Positions 57,501 through 64,000 of a stretch of 64,000 nucleotides of DNA are shown one piece after another; position 1 is the stretch's first letter; every line of letters starts with the position of its first letter. A model generated the notes under the pieces. It searched no databases and was not told the DNA's origin. It saw only the letters and a list, made by a program, of their open reading frames with translations. The translations under genes were made by a program, and so were the position numbers. Location of the stretch: contig CM055822.1 in the NCBI GenBank assembly GCA_029582265.1, forward strand, positions 39,076,679 through 39,140,678. Direction: 5' to 3'. This stretch comes from Zoroaster sp. YZ-2022 (taxonomy: Eukaryota > Echinodermata > Asteroidea > Forcipulatida > Zoroasteridae).

Positions 57501-59466
57501 GCACACTTGACAACAGCCTTGGTCAAGGCTACATTGTGATGCAGTGGGAGTACCGTAAGTGCACACTTGACAACAGCCTTGGTCAAGGCTACATTGTGAT
57601 GCAGTGGGATGCCGTGGGTGCACACTGACAACAGCCTTGGTCAAGGCTACATTTGTGATGCAGTGGGAGTACCGTGAGGTGCACTTGACAACAGCCTTGG
57701 TCAAGGCTACATTGTGTGCAGTGGGATACCGTGAGGTGCACATGACAACAGCCTTGGTCAAGGCTACATTGTGGGGGCACCGTGGTGCACACTTGACAAC
57801 AGCCTTGGTCAAGGCTACATTGTGATAAGGGTGGAGTTACCGTAGGTGCACACTTGACAACAGCCTTGGTCAAGGCTACATTGTGATGCAGTGGGAGTAG
57901 CTCGTAAGTGCACACTTGACAACAGCCTTGGTCAAGGCTACATTGTGTGCAGTGGGAGTACCGTGGTGCACATTGACAACAGCCTTGGTCAGGCTTCAAG
58001 GCTACATTGTGGTGGTCTTGGGAGTACCGTAAGTGCACACTTGACAACAGCCTTGGTCAAGGCTACATTGTGATGCAGTGGGAGTACCGTAAGTGCACAC
58101 TTGACAACAGCCTTGGTCAAGGCTACATTGTGTGCAGTGGGAGTACCGTAAGTGCACACTTGACAACAGCCTTGGTCAAGGCTACATTGTGGTGCGGTGG
58201 GAGTACCGTAAGTGCACACTTGACAACAGCCTTGGTCAAGGCTACATTGTGATAAAGTATATAAGAGTCCAATATTGTATTATAACTTGCTAGCGATGTG
58301 GAGTGGTTTTGTGTTGGAATGCATGTACATAGTAATATGGCTACACAGTTTCAAAACTGTCAGACTACCTTTCAAAACTACCTTTCAAAACTGACAGATT
58401 TAATGGGTTTTGACAGGTCTGTCAACCCGCTGGCAAAGTGGTCGGAGAGTAGGAGGGTTTAATGTTAATGCATCCATATTTTATAAGAAGCAACGTATTT
58501 GTATAAAAAACAACCTGTGAAAGCTTCAACTTATATCAATGTGTAGTTTAACAGGAAAATAGTGCAAATTAATCCAGATTGTTTGTATTTTTCTCACATG
58601 ACATTTTTGTTCTTCGGATGACAGAATATCATTTTGGAATTATTTCACTAATTTGACTAAAACGATAGCACCGAGACAGAACTTCACCCGAGACAGAACT
58701 TCACCCGAGACAGAACTTTTCAAGTAAAACTGTGATCATTTATGTTTTTCAAGATTACCAATAGTGTATTGGGCTTTAAACACCAAAAAGTATCGCAATA
58801 ATACAACATTTGATCAAGTACTTGATTGTCATTCATATATTAGGGATGTATTTCTGTTCCCTTTAGGTAATATACAAAGAAGTTGAAAAGAGACCTCAAC
58901 TGGTAAGAGAAAGTGGAAGAGGAGTCAGTGACCAGACAAACTGGAGACCAGACACTACCATGTTCAGTGTTCAAAGTAAATGTAAGTCAGAGGGTGACCA
59001 CTTCAACAATGACTCATATTGTGTGGTAGTTTAGAGGAATAGTTCAAACAATTATATGCTTTCTTAAGTGATCATGGCTGTGATCTATTTCAATTTTTTT
59101 TTATAACCAACCAGAAGTAATTACTACTCAAAGAGAAATTCTACATTGTGTCACCGCAAACAATCTTTACTTATTTTAAGTTTGTAATACATTTCATGTT
59201 TTCTCAAAAATGACAGCATGTCAGATTGAATAATTCCTCAGGATCCTCAGTAATTTTGTAATGGAACAATTACTAAAGGTGTCTTACTGCATTAAGCTTT
59301 TGATGTACACCTACTGCTCATTTCATTCTCATACACAGATGAAGTCCTGACTGAGGGTCCATTCAGATTCCTGTGGTCAAGCCAGACCCGGACAAAGCCA
59401 ATCCTAAAGTCGGTATCAGTCAACTATCATTCAGTCCTGATAACAGATACATGGCTTCTAAAAATG
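36492..59466 (+). CDS. WRAP73: WRAP73 (WDR8), WD-repeat centrosomal protein, exons 1-9, C-terminus missing
   Basis: Nine exons joined by GT/AG introns encode about 350 residues collinear with WRAP73: 36492-36560, 44119-44214, 46171-46417, 47120-47223, 47733-47819, 48646-48780, 50695-50772, 58867-58981, 59339-59466. The start [20 protein letters not shown] and internal [21 protein letters not shown] and [15 protein letters not shown] are family signatures. All phases agree. In other species WRAP73 works with SSX2IP/Msd1 in anchoring microtubule minus ends at centrosomes and spindle poles (family knowledge). The family is about 460 residues, so about a quarter, the last WD repeats, lies downstream of the window. 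Exon 9 shows a one-base frame anomaly near 59361. Introns 1, 2, 7 and 9 are swollen by transposons. Confidence 0.93.
36955..37369. mobile_element. TIR element with a tRNA-like insert on the minus strand
   Basis: GGCTATATTTACGCC at 36955 returns inverted at the right end (37355-37369); similarity extends about 65 bp through GTAAACGATC and GCGCATGC. On the minus strand the interior has a pol III A-box-like TAGCCGAGTGG (37221-37231) and a B-box-like GCGTTCGATACC (37178-37189). The stems expected of a true tRNA do not form, so this is a tRNA-derived relic. No target-site duplication was resolved. It lies in WRAP73 intron 1. Confidence 0.7.
38601..39219. mobile_element. Nested palindromic element with 21-bp array
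   Basis: ACGGAAGCCCAATCGTGCCA (38601) and its inverse (ending 39219) are ~50 bp TIRs with almost no mismatch. The interior has a 21-bp array on the right and inverted degenerate units on the left (38674-38757). No clear duplication of the target. Confidence 0.85.
38882..39171. repeat. 21-bp minisatellite
   Basis: About 13 units of the type GCGTTTTAACGCAATTGTATT. Each unit contains two palindromic words (GCGTTTTAACGC, CAATTG), so the array can fold on itself. Because 21 is a multiple of three, two plus-strand frames stay open; they are artefacts. Confidence 0.95.
39468..39910. mobile_element. Palindromic MITE with TA target sites, copy 1
   Basis: Ends GCCCCATTCTAGGGCCAAT / inverse, with TA on both sides (39466-39467, 39911-39912), fitting Tc1/mariner-type targets. 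TIRs extend far inward (CTTGCCCAAGCAGA and its inverse are also paired). Confidence 0.85.
40286..40566. mobile_element. Palindromic MITE copy 2 with duplicated right end
   Basis: Same family as 39468-39910, shorter by internal deletion, TA on both sides. The last 50 bp (GGGCTAAGGATATGGAGGGA onward) occur twice in tandem (about 40463-40516 and 40513-40566), an exact 50-bp step. Confidence 0.85.
40870..44066 (+). mobile_element. APE-type LINE (Jockey/CR1 group), decayed, with nested SINE
   Basis: Endonuclease pieces ([10 protein letters not shown] near 40975, GDMNQLDVG near 41330, [10 protein letters not shown] near 41480) and reverse transcriptase pieces ([16 protein letters not shown] near 42520, [32 protein letters not shown] near 42905, KYVDD near 43179, [14 protein letters not shown] near 43615) lie in order in several frames. 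A poly(A)-signal-like AATAAA precedes an AATAATAAT tail ending near 44066. Many stops and indels; inactive. Clade is not certain. The insertion fills much of WRAP73 intron 1. Confidence 0.9.
41756..42112 (+). mobile_element. tRNA-Leu-like SINE inserted in the LINE
   Basis: Starts GGGGTGTCGTGGCCGAGCGG; A box TGGCCGAGCGG at 41766-41776 and B box GGTTCGAATCA at 41821-41831, class-II tRNA spacing. The body includes CTGTATACTCCCCAGGGAG and a tail GCGCCTTGAGCACC...(ATT)n. Removing it rejoins the LINE reading frame (PWMTS before, [10 protein letters not shown] after, with one stop at the seam). Confidence 0.93.
44119..44214 (+). CDS. WRAP73: WRAP73 exon 2
   Basis: 32 codons after TTTTCACAG, reading [19 protein letters not shown], the second blade region. 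The donor GTACAT is weak. It sits between a LINE ending at about 44066 and a MULE-like element starting at 44294. Confidence 0.93.
44300..44500. repeat. ~18 bp minisatellite (left TIR)
   Basis: Units of ACAACTCGACCCTTGTG, with variants CCCATGAGAC and CCTGCGAG; inverse of the right array. Confidence 0.93.
45372..45725. repeat. ~18 bp minisatellite (right TIR)
   Basis: About 20 units of GAGTTGTCACAAGGGTC, most regular between 45560 and 45680. Longer than the left array, so the two ends have expanded independently. Confidence 0.95.
46171..46417 (+). CDS. WRAP73: WRAP73 exon 3
   Basis: 82 codons plus one base, from TTTGTAG to GTAAGT. Encodes [20 protein letters not shown] and [20 protein letters not shown], the most conserved WD blades. 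Confidence 0.95.
47120..47223 (+). CDS. WRAP73: WRAP73 exon 4
   Basis: Begins after TTTCAG in phase 1 and ends at GTAAGC in phase 0; encodes [18 protein letters not shown] and [15 protein letters not shown]. Confidence 0.95.
47733..47819 (+). CDS. WRAP73: WRAP73 exon 5
   Basis: 29 codons after TTTTTGCAG to GTAAGA; encodes [18 protein letters not shown] and [10 protein letters not shown]. Confidence 0.95.
48202..48472. mobile_element. Short piggyBac-like MITE (271 bp with target sites)
   Basis: TTAACCCTAACC at 48202 and GGTTAGGGTTAA ending 48472 are perfect inverses flanked by/including TTAA, the piggyBac target. Inward, CCTCCAAAATCCTCCA is matched by an inverted TGGATTTTGGAGGATT near 48415. 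Non-coding. Confidence 0.75.
48646..48780 (+). CDS. WRAP73: WRAP73 exon 6
   Basis: 45 codons after CTGTTCAG to GTGAGT; encodes [16 protein letters not shown] and [20 protein letters not shown]. Confidence 0.95.
50695..50772 (+). CDS. WRAP73: WRAP73 exon 7
   Basis: 26 codons after GTGACAG to GTAAGT; encodes [18 protein letters not shown]. The following intron of 8.1 kb contains a LINE with a nested MULE-like element, two tandem arrays and a SINE. Confidence 0.93.
50850..50909. repeat. Left remnant of the 36-bp satellite
   Basis: About 1.6 units (GCAGTCTAAAAGTATGTATG...AAGAAGTCTAAAAGTATGTA) of the satellite found at 54981-55855. The LINE lies between, so this is the left part of an array that the LINE split. 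Confidence 0.88.
50950..51954. mobile_element. MULE-like non-autonomous element (~1.0 kb) nested in the LINE
   Basis: ACTCATAAC repeats exactly outside both ends (50941-50949, 51955-51963), a 9-bp duplication. TIRs of ~50 bp start GGGTTGTTCTTAAACCCCC; an inner matched block GTATCCCAAAT lies about 60 bp inside on the left and about 175 bp inside on the right, so the right arm has gained ~115 bp. No transposase; the 82-codon minus frame 51604-51356 is not supported. Confidence 0.88.
52264..52674 (+). pseudogene. LINE ORF2 N-terminus with hydrophobic leader and 2A-like motif
   Basis: The frame reads, from ATG 52291, a leader [17 protein letters not shown], a ~40-residue spacer and then [15 protein letters not shown] (52465-52509). 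The last eight residues follow the D-x-x-x-N-P-G-P pattern of 2A-type ribosome skipping; the usual glutamate at position three is asparagine. CR1-type LINEs of marine invertebrates are known to carry such motifs at this place. The frame stops at 52674; the endonuclease resumes in 52720-53106. Confidence 0.75.
54981..55855. repeat. 36-bp satellite derived from a SINE head
   Basis: About 25 units of GGGGGTGCCATGGCCAAGCAG then TCTAAAAGTATGTAT; several are 30-bp variants missing AAGCAG. The last unit passes without break into a complete tRNA-Leu-like SINE (A box TGGCCAAGCAG). Unit lengths divisible by three keep up to 239 codons open on both strands; these frames are artefacts. Confidence 0.95.
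55826..56103 (+). mobile_element. tRNA-Leu-like SINE at the end of the 36-bp array
   Basis: A box TGGCCAAGCAG at 55834-55844, B box GGTTTGAATCC at 55898-55908, then GTACCTGTGAGGGTTG and AGTATACTCCCCAGGTAGCT matching the SINE at 41756-42112. The 3' tail is diverged (TAATAATGTAAAGTACTTAG) and is cut by the following element. Confidence 0.88.
56104..58252. mobile_element. Non-autonomous TIR element with a 59-bp array at its right end (~2.15 kb)
   Basis: Left end CACATTGTGATTAGCCTTGACC is the inverse of the repeat unit that ends the element on the right. TAGAGTAT (56096-56103) and TAAAGTAT (58253-58260) form an 8-bp duplication with one mismatch. The core (about 56130-56640) is the reverse complement, diverged, of the 4272-5897 core; shared words include GGCCAATCACAGG, ACACTTGCTG, AATGAGAAT and ACATGTACAGAAGG. 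No transposase. Confidence 0.82.
56750..58252. repeat. 59-bp satellite, 25 units
   Basis: Units contain ACAACAGCCTTGGTCAAGGC then TACATTGTGATG and GGGAGTACCGTAAGTGCAC. The AGCCTTGGTCAAGGCT core is a near-perfect palindrome. Units between 57121 and 57600 are almost identical; outer ones are diverged. Long open frames on both strands are repeat artefacts. Confidence 0.95.
58669..58718. repeat. Three-copy 17-bp repeat
   Basis: CCGAGACAGAACTTCAC occurs three times head to tail in WRAP73 intron 7, the last copy ending TTTTC. Confidence 0.9.
58867..58981 (+). CDS. WRAP73: WRAP73 exon 8
   Basis: 38 codons plus one base after CTTTAG to GTAAGT; encodes [12 protein letters not shown] and a low-conservation linker. 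Phase continuity with exon 9 gives the family KY/SKY dipeptide at the junction. Confidence 0.9.
59339..59466 (+). CDS. WRAP73: WRAP73 exon 9 with frame anomaly
   Basis: After ACACAG the continuing frame reads YEVLTEGP, but from about 59362 family similarity ([22 protein letters not shown]) is in another frame, consistent with one missing base near 59361. The exon ends AAATG at a GTAGGT donor in phase 1. The unshifted frame stays open to the exon end. Sequencing error or a real mutation are both possible. Confidence 0.85.
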
Positions 59467-60151
59467 GTAGGTCAAAGAGACTAGATAAAAAGGGTATGTG
59501 ATGAAAAACAACTTTAGTCAAGTCAAATGCTATTACAGTGGAACGTAGTGACAATTTGTTTCCATACAAGTCCATGAAACCAGACTGAGGCTGGAATGAA
59601 AATAGTATGTTATGAGAACCAGTGCTATGATAGCAATCAGGGTTTTGACAAACAAGGCCACATAGTGATAAAGTTCTATTGGCAGCCAACTAAAGGCTTC
59701 ATGCACATTGTGGACCTCTAGCAGTGAAATACACTTGAAGTCCAAGTTTGGGGCATTTCATTTTGCCTTTTTATGGTCCATAAGTACACAGTGATATACA
59801 TGTAGGCCTATCGTTACAAATCTGTCGCTTGAATGATTACATAAAGTCATTTTATAGACAAACTGGAAATGTTTCCTGCTTCATTCCATCCTCTCACCTA
59901 CCTCCTTCCAAATATCATACCCTTTTGTATGTTTTGGAACACATTGCTCGACGTAATCATTGTGAATGAGGTTGTTTTCTACCAGAAAAAACAGGTTTTT
60001 CTTCTACTATTTTGTTTTAAAAACTTTTACAGTGGAAACTTTTACCCTGGTAGCCGTTTCAACTTGAATTTAGCTAAAAGCGTACGCGAAACAATGATAT
60101 GCTGCATTCCCTAGCAACAGCCCTGTGGCAACCACTAATAAATGCATATTA
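59467..60151. other. WRAP73 intron 9 (start), nothing recognised
   Basis: AT-rich, non-repetitive. Open frames at 59689-59420 (minus) and 59869-60114 (plus) lack support. Confidence 0.5.
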
Positions 60152-63100
60152 CGCCCTCATAATAATAATAATAATAATAAACATTTATAGCGTCCATCCA
60201 TGAAACATGCTCCTGGGCGCTTAACAAAAAAAAGACCTAACAGATTAAACGTTATTACATGTAAAATTACAGTTATAAACATCAATTCAGTAAGTTAATC
60301 AAATTAAAGTTAAAATTAAACCAAGTCAAGAAATTAGATCAAAAATTAAATTAAATTACAGAACAAAACGGACCCCAAAAATGTAATATCAAATGTTGCT
60401 ATATAAAAATTACAACTATAAACATCAATTCAGTAAATTAATAAAAATTACATTAAGTCAACATGTACACACTACTAAATTTTTAACCTTTGTGTCAATG
60501 ATACATTATGATATACATTAATTTAGGTCGTTTAAAAAGCATATTTAAAAAGATGTGTCTTAAGAGCAGCTTTAAAACTTTCCACATTGTTGGCTTCCCT
60601 AATCTGCTTAGGGAAGCTGGTTCTACAGGTGAGTACCAGCAACAGGAGAAATTATCCTATCACCTGCAGATACCAGTCTACGCTCTGGGGCGTGTCAACA
60701 AAGAGTCAACATCACTTGCAGAACTGGTGGACCTAACAACAGGCTTAGTAGTAACAAGATCAACAAAGATAATCAGGGTACAAGACCATTCAAACATTTA
60801 AAAATAAGCAAGCACACCTTAAACATAATACGATACTTAACAACAGGAAGCCAATGTAACTGCATTAGAGCTGGAGTGATGTGTTCATACTTCTTGGTAC
60901 CAGTAGGGCAACCTAGCGGCCGAATTCTGAACTCGCTGTAAGGGGACAAGGGTGGTGTCGGGAGACCAGATAGAATACATTACAATAATCACGAGAAGTG
61001 ACTAACATAAGGATTATTTGTTTGTGTAGCCTGACTTAATTCATAAACCCCGTGAATCTTGCTAATATTGTAACAGAGAAACAGATTTGATGTGAGATTG
61101 CATATTCAAATTTTTGTCAAATGCCACTGGAAGAGTCTTGACTTCAGGTACTGGTTTGATATCACGAGAACCAATCGAACAGTTATTGTGGTACTTTCTT
61201 CAAAGACGATGATAAGCCAATGATCAGGACGCTCTGTCTTTTCGTCATAGTTAAGTTCCAGATAATTTGATGCCATCCACGCGTCTGATGTCGCGCAGCA
61301 CGCTTCTAACTGTCTATTATTTTTTGCCACATAATGGCCACGCTGAGTAGGAGTTGCGGAGATGTAAGCTGCAGCATCATCAGCGGCGCGATGCCTGAGA
61401 TTATGCGCGACGATGACATCACTAAGTGGTAGTAAACAAATATTAAACAAAATAGGACCTAGTATTTGATCCTTGTGGTAGGCACCAAACTCAAGCGGAA
61501 ATGAAGCACCTCCAATGATCTGGTGATCTTAACTTTCTGACTTGGCGGCCCATTGGGTAAGAGGAAAACCAATTCAAGCTTTCCAGATAATCCGATATGT
61601 GACTTTTAGTCTTTGCAACAAAATTTCAGGACTGGCAACACGAATGCTGCACTGAGATCAAGAAGAACCAGAATAGACATCTTTCCTCTCATCGTGTGTT
61701 CTGCAGTAGATCATTTTAAATTAACAAGTGCAGTTTCAGTGCCATGGAAATGTTTGTATGTTGACTGAAAGTGGTCATGAAGGCAATGTTGCCACATATG
61801 ACCTTATGAGTTGTTGACCAACAACTTTTTCTAGTATCTTGGAGCAAAATGATGAAGTTCGTGACTGGTCTGTAGTTCTTCAGCTGCTCTGCCCGTCAGC
61901 CTTTCAGATTACGCATCTTCGAATTGGCGTGATTGTTGCTGATTTTAATGCATTTGGGACTTGCTTTAATAATCATTTCAATCTGCGATTGTGAAACAGT
62001 TTCTAAGTTCAATTCACATCCGACAGGAAGTTCAGGAGCAGGGTCAGCAGAATCCCCAGAGCTGGCTGTTACTTCCCCACACACGCGGGGTCCTAATGGC
62101 CAGATTTTATCCCCAAGAAGCAGCCAAACGGTTAGCAAGTTCCACGCAGATGTATGGCGGGTAATACAGCAGCTACTTTCCGACACAAAGTTTAATCAAC
62201 CACCCGGAAAATCTGATGACAATCACCTCTGTTGTTATTTATCAAGCTCTTGCAATAGTGCGACGGCCTCACGATCAGTCTTAACACCTTGTTTCTTTTG
62301 CAGCGCATACGCCTCTATCGATGAGCGTTGAGTCTCGGCGCTCAGCGCTTGCTCCAACTTCTTACGCATCAGCTTCTCAGTGTGAATTGAAGAGGTATAC
62401 TCAAGGTGTATTCGCTGGACGAGCGTGAATGTTTTAGGACTGCAAGGCGCATATTTATCAACAAGAGCAGACAAGTGTTCATTATAGGGCAACGAAGAAC
62501 ATCCGGGTGCATTGACGCTTTTGCCATTTCCAGACAAAGGAGATTTCAAGATGTCAAGTCCAAAACCGGTTGGTGTCAATGTTGTTGATTTTCCTGAAAG
62601 TAATTAATTTTCGTCTCTGTGGCTTACTGATCGCCAAGATTACAGGTTATAAGTGAATGGTCAGAGATGGCTGGGTCAACACATGGATGGAATTGATGTT
62701 GTTCTGGCTTTGCATGTTATCACAAGATCAAGCAGATGTCCGTGGTTATGAGTAGCCGATGAAACATAAGTTGTATCAAATTACAAGACTCTAATAAGTT
62801 CATAGAAAGCTACTGTATCCTTTTTGGCTTGTGATTGATCAACATGGATATTAAAGTCTCCCATCATTGTAAGATCCTCAAGAGCTATGTCAAAAATCCT
62901 CAAGAAGATCCGAGAAGTCTGCCAGAAAAGTAGCGTCATTTTTGTTGCAGGGGGCGACAAATTATCATCATCAAGATATGTTTATTGGTGCATTGGAACA
63001 CCGACTTCAATATGTTCAAAATGAGGATGCCGTTAATCTATGGTGTAATGATTTCAGCTTTAAGTTCAGATACATGTAGTAGCCCGTCCCCAATTCGATC

Positions 63101-63640
63101 TTCCTGAGCGAGGTTCGGTGAATGAACGATAGAAGATGAGGTGGAGATCACCTACAGTTCTGATATCACTCTTTTATCCAAGTCTCCGTAAGAGCTAACA
63201 TATCACTGCCCCTTTCAGCGCAAGTTCAAGCAAGTCAGTAGTCTTATTACAGACAGATTCAGCACTGGAAGAGATGACACAATTAAGCTGATCAGAGCTA
63301 CGTAAGTTTTGCAGAGTCTGCTTACAGTTGATGGGTATAGAGGCTGTCATAATTTGCTTTCTAATGGCTTTCCTTGTTCATAATTGGATACGAAGCCATA
63401 AACACTTCACTAGCTCGAATTCTCCGGCGGGTAGGCGGACGATTACACAGTTTAAGCTCACGAAGAGATTTGAAGACATTCCCAGACAGCTTAGTACTGG
63501 CCCCTCGATCCCAACGCTAATGCCCGTGAATCAACAGCTGCATACACAAGGCGCATCAGGACAAAGGAAGTTAACCACCGCCAGGGTTAAACACTGGAGC
63601 CCATATAATGTGCCCAGGCCACGGTAGTAAGGTTGAACGA
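60152..63640 (-). mobile_element. CR1/L2-type LINE on the minus strand, decayed
   Basis: The 3' end is at 60152-60225: a (TTA)n run preceded by GCGCCCAGGAGCATG and GACGCTATAAATG on the minus strand. RT palm pieces are in 61450-61106 (LFNICLLPLSDVIVAHN, then an ADD box near 61380 and LEACCATSDAWMASNYLELN). The linker before RT is in 62579-62235 (DKYAPCSPKTFT...SIHTEKLMRKKLEQA). The endonuclease is marked by MMGDFNIHVD near 62862-62835 and SVCNKTTDLLEL near 63230. Stops and indels are frequent. It occupies the place where the last WRAP73 exons might be expected. Confidence 0.88.
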
Positions 63641-64000
63641 TCATTTACTATGCTTCAGTGGTTCTCGAGAAACAGTTCAATAAAGAATTCAGCCGGCCGA
63701 GCGGATTTTAAGGCAAATTTTGTACTCAACGATCATTGAAATTAAGAAGACTGTCACTAAAATCATCCTAAAAAACACAGTCACAGTTAAAAGGGTTAAA
63801 AAATATACACTGGAAGGTAGATAAAACACAATAAATTGAGAGTTTTGTAGGAGCTGCACACCCGCCGTCACATATGGCCATGATCCCATGACAGACACTG
63901 GTAGCTCTGTTGGTGTGACATCAGAACAGAAGCTCATAGGGTTTGAAATGCCAGCATCAACCATTAAAAAAAAAAACTTATTTAAGTTATTTTCACTTAT
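63641..64000. other. Unassigned right edge
   Basis: May be the 5' region of the minus-strand LINE. A 91-codon minus frame (63964-63689) has a hydrophobic second half but no recognisable family. Confidence 0.4.

Noticed and set aside
57047..57631. 194-codon minus-strand open frame
   Set aside because: Pure repeat translation of the 59-bp satellite; neighbouring frames overlap it, with no start context or splice signals.
59420..59745. Minus-strand frames near WRAP73 exon 9
   Set aside because: Antisense to the intron, no similarity, no splice-linked partner.
61896..62331. Plus-strand 132-codon and minus-strand 96-codon frames
   Set aside because: They lie within the minus-strand LINE, between its endonuclease and RT parts, and are shadows or decayed linker.

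Overview
The window is genomic DNA from an animal, most likely a marine invertebrate deuterostome (echinoderm, hemichordate or cephalochordate; the sequence does not decide which). The evidence is a spliced nuclear gene with GT/AG introns whose exons match the WD-repeat protein WRAP73, CR1/L2-type LINEs, a Ty3/gypsy LTR element with a chromodomain, a Maverick/Polinton, tRNA-Leu-like SINEs, and many TIR-bounded non-autonomous elements. There are no bacterial operons, rRNA genes or CRISPR arrays. One 500-base run of N (34367-34866) is an assembly gap.

Layout. 1-2190: a ~230 bp satellite running off the left edge, a SINE 3' fragment and a small TIR element. 2581-2710: two candidate 5' exons (minus strand) of an unrecognised gene whose remainder would lie to the left. 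4272-5897: a non-autonomous element whose terminal inverted repeats are arrays of ~17 bp units. 7698-14689: a complete but inactivated Ty3/gypsy element on the minus strand (LTRs, PBS, PPT, gag, protease, RT, RNase H, integrase, chromodomain) with a MITE inserted in the integrase/chromodomain reading frame. 16082-32557: a 16.5 kb Maverick/Polinton with ~260-275 bp TIRs and a heavily decayed protein-primed DNA polymerase B. Then the gap and an AT-rich upstream region.

36492-59466: the first nine coding exons of WRAP73 (plus strand), about three quarters of the protein, spread over 23 kb because the introns are full of transposons. All splice sites fit, but exon 9 needs a one-base frame change near 59361 to keep matching the family. 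Exon 2 is only 96 bp and lies between a LINE that ends about 50 bp upstream and a MULE-like element that begins about 80 bp downstream. The last coding exons are not in the window; a degenerate LINE on the minus strand fills 60.15-63.6 kb.

Main themes for a second look: (1) several unrelated non-autonomous elements carry tandem arrays that are amplified copies of their own ends, as if terminal repeats seeded satellites; (2) a ~36 bp satellite is an amplified 5' head of a tRNA-derived SINE, including its pol III A box; (3) the SINE and a CR1/L2 LINE share the same 3' tail and (TTA)n end, so the LINE is a plausible mobilisation partner; (4) that LINE encodes an N-terminal hydrophobic segment followed by a 2A-like ribosome-skipping motif; (5) the Polinton TIRs carry paired, inverted CRE (TGACGTCA) sites.
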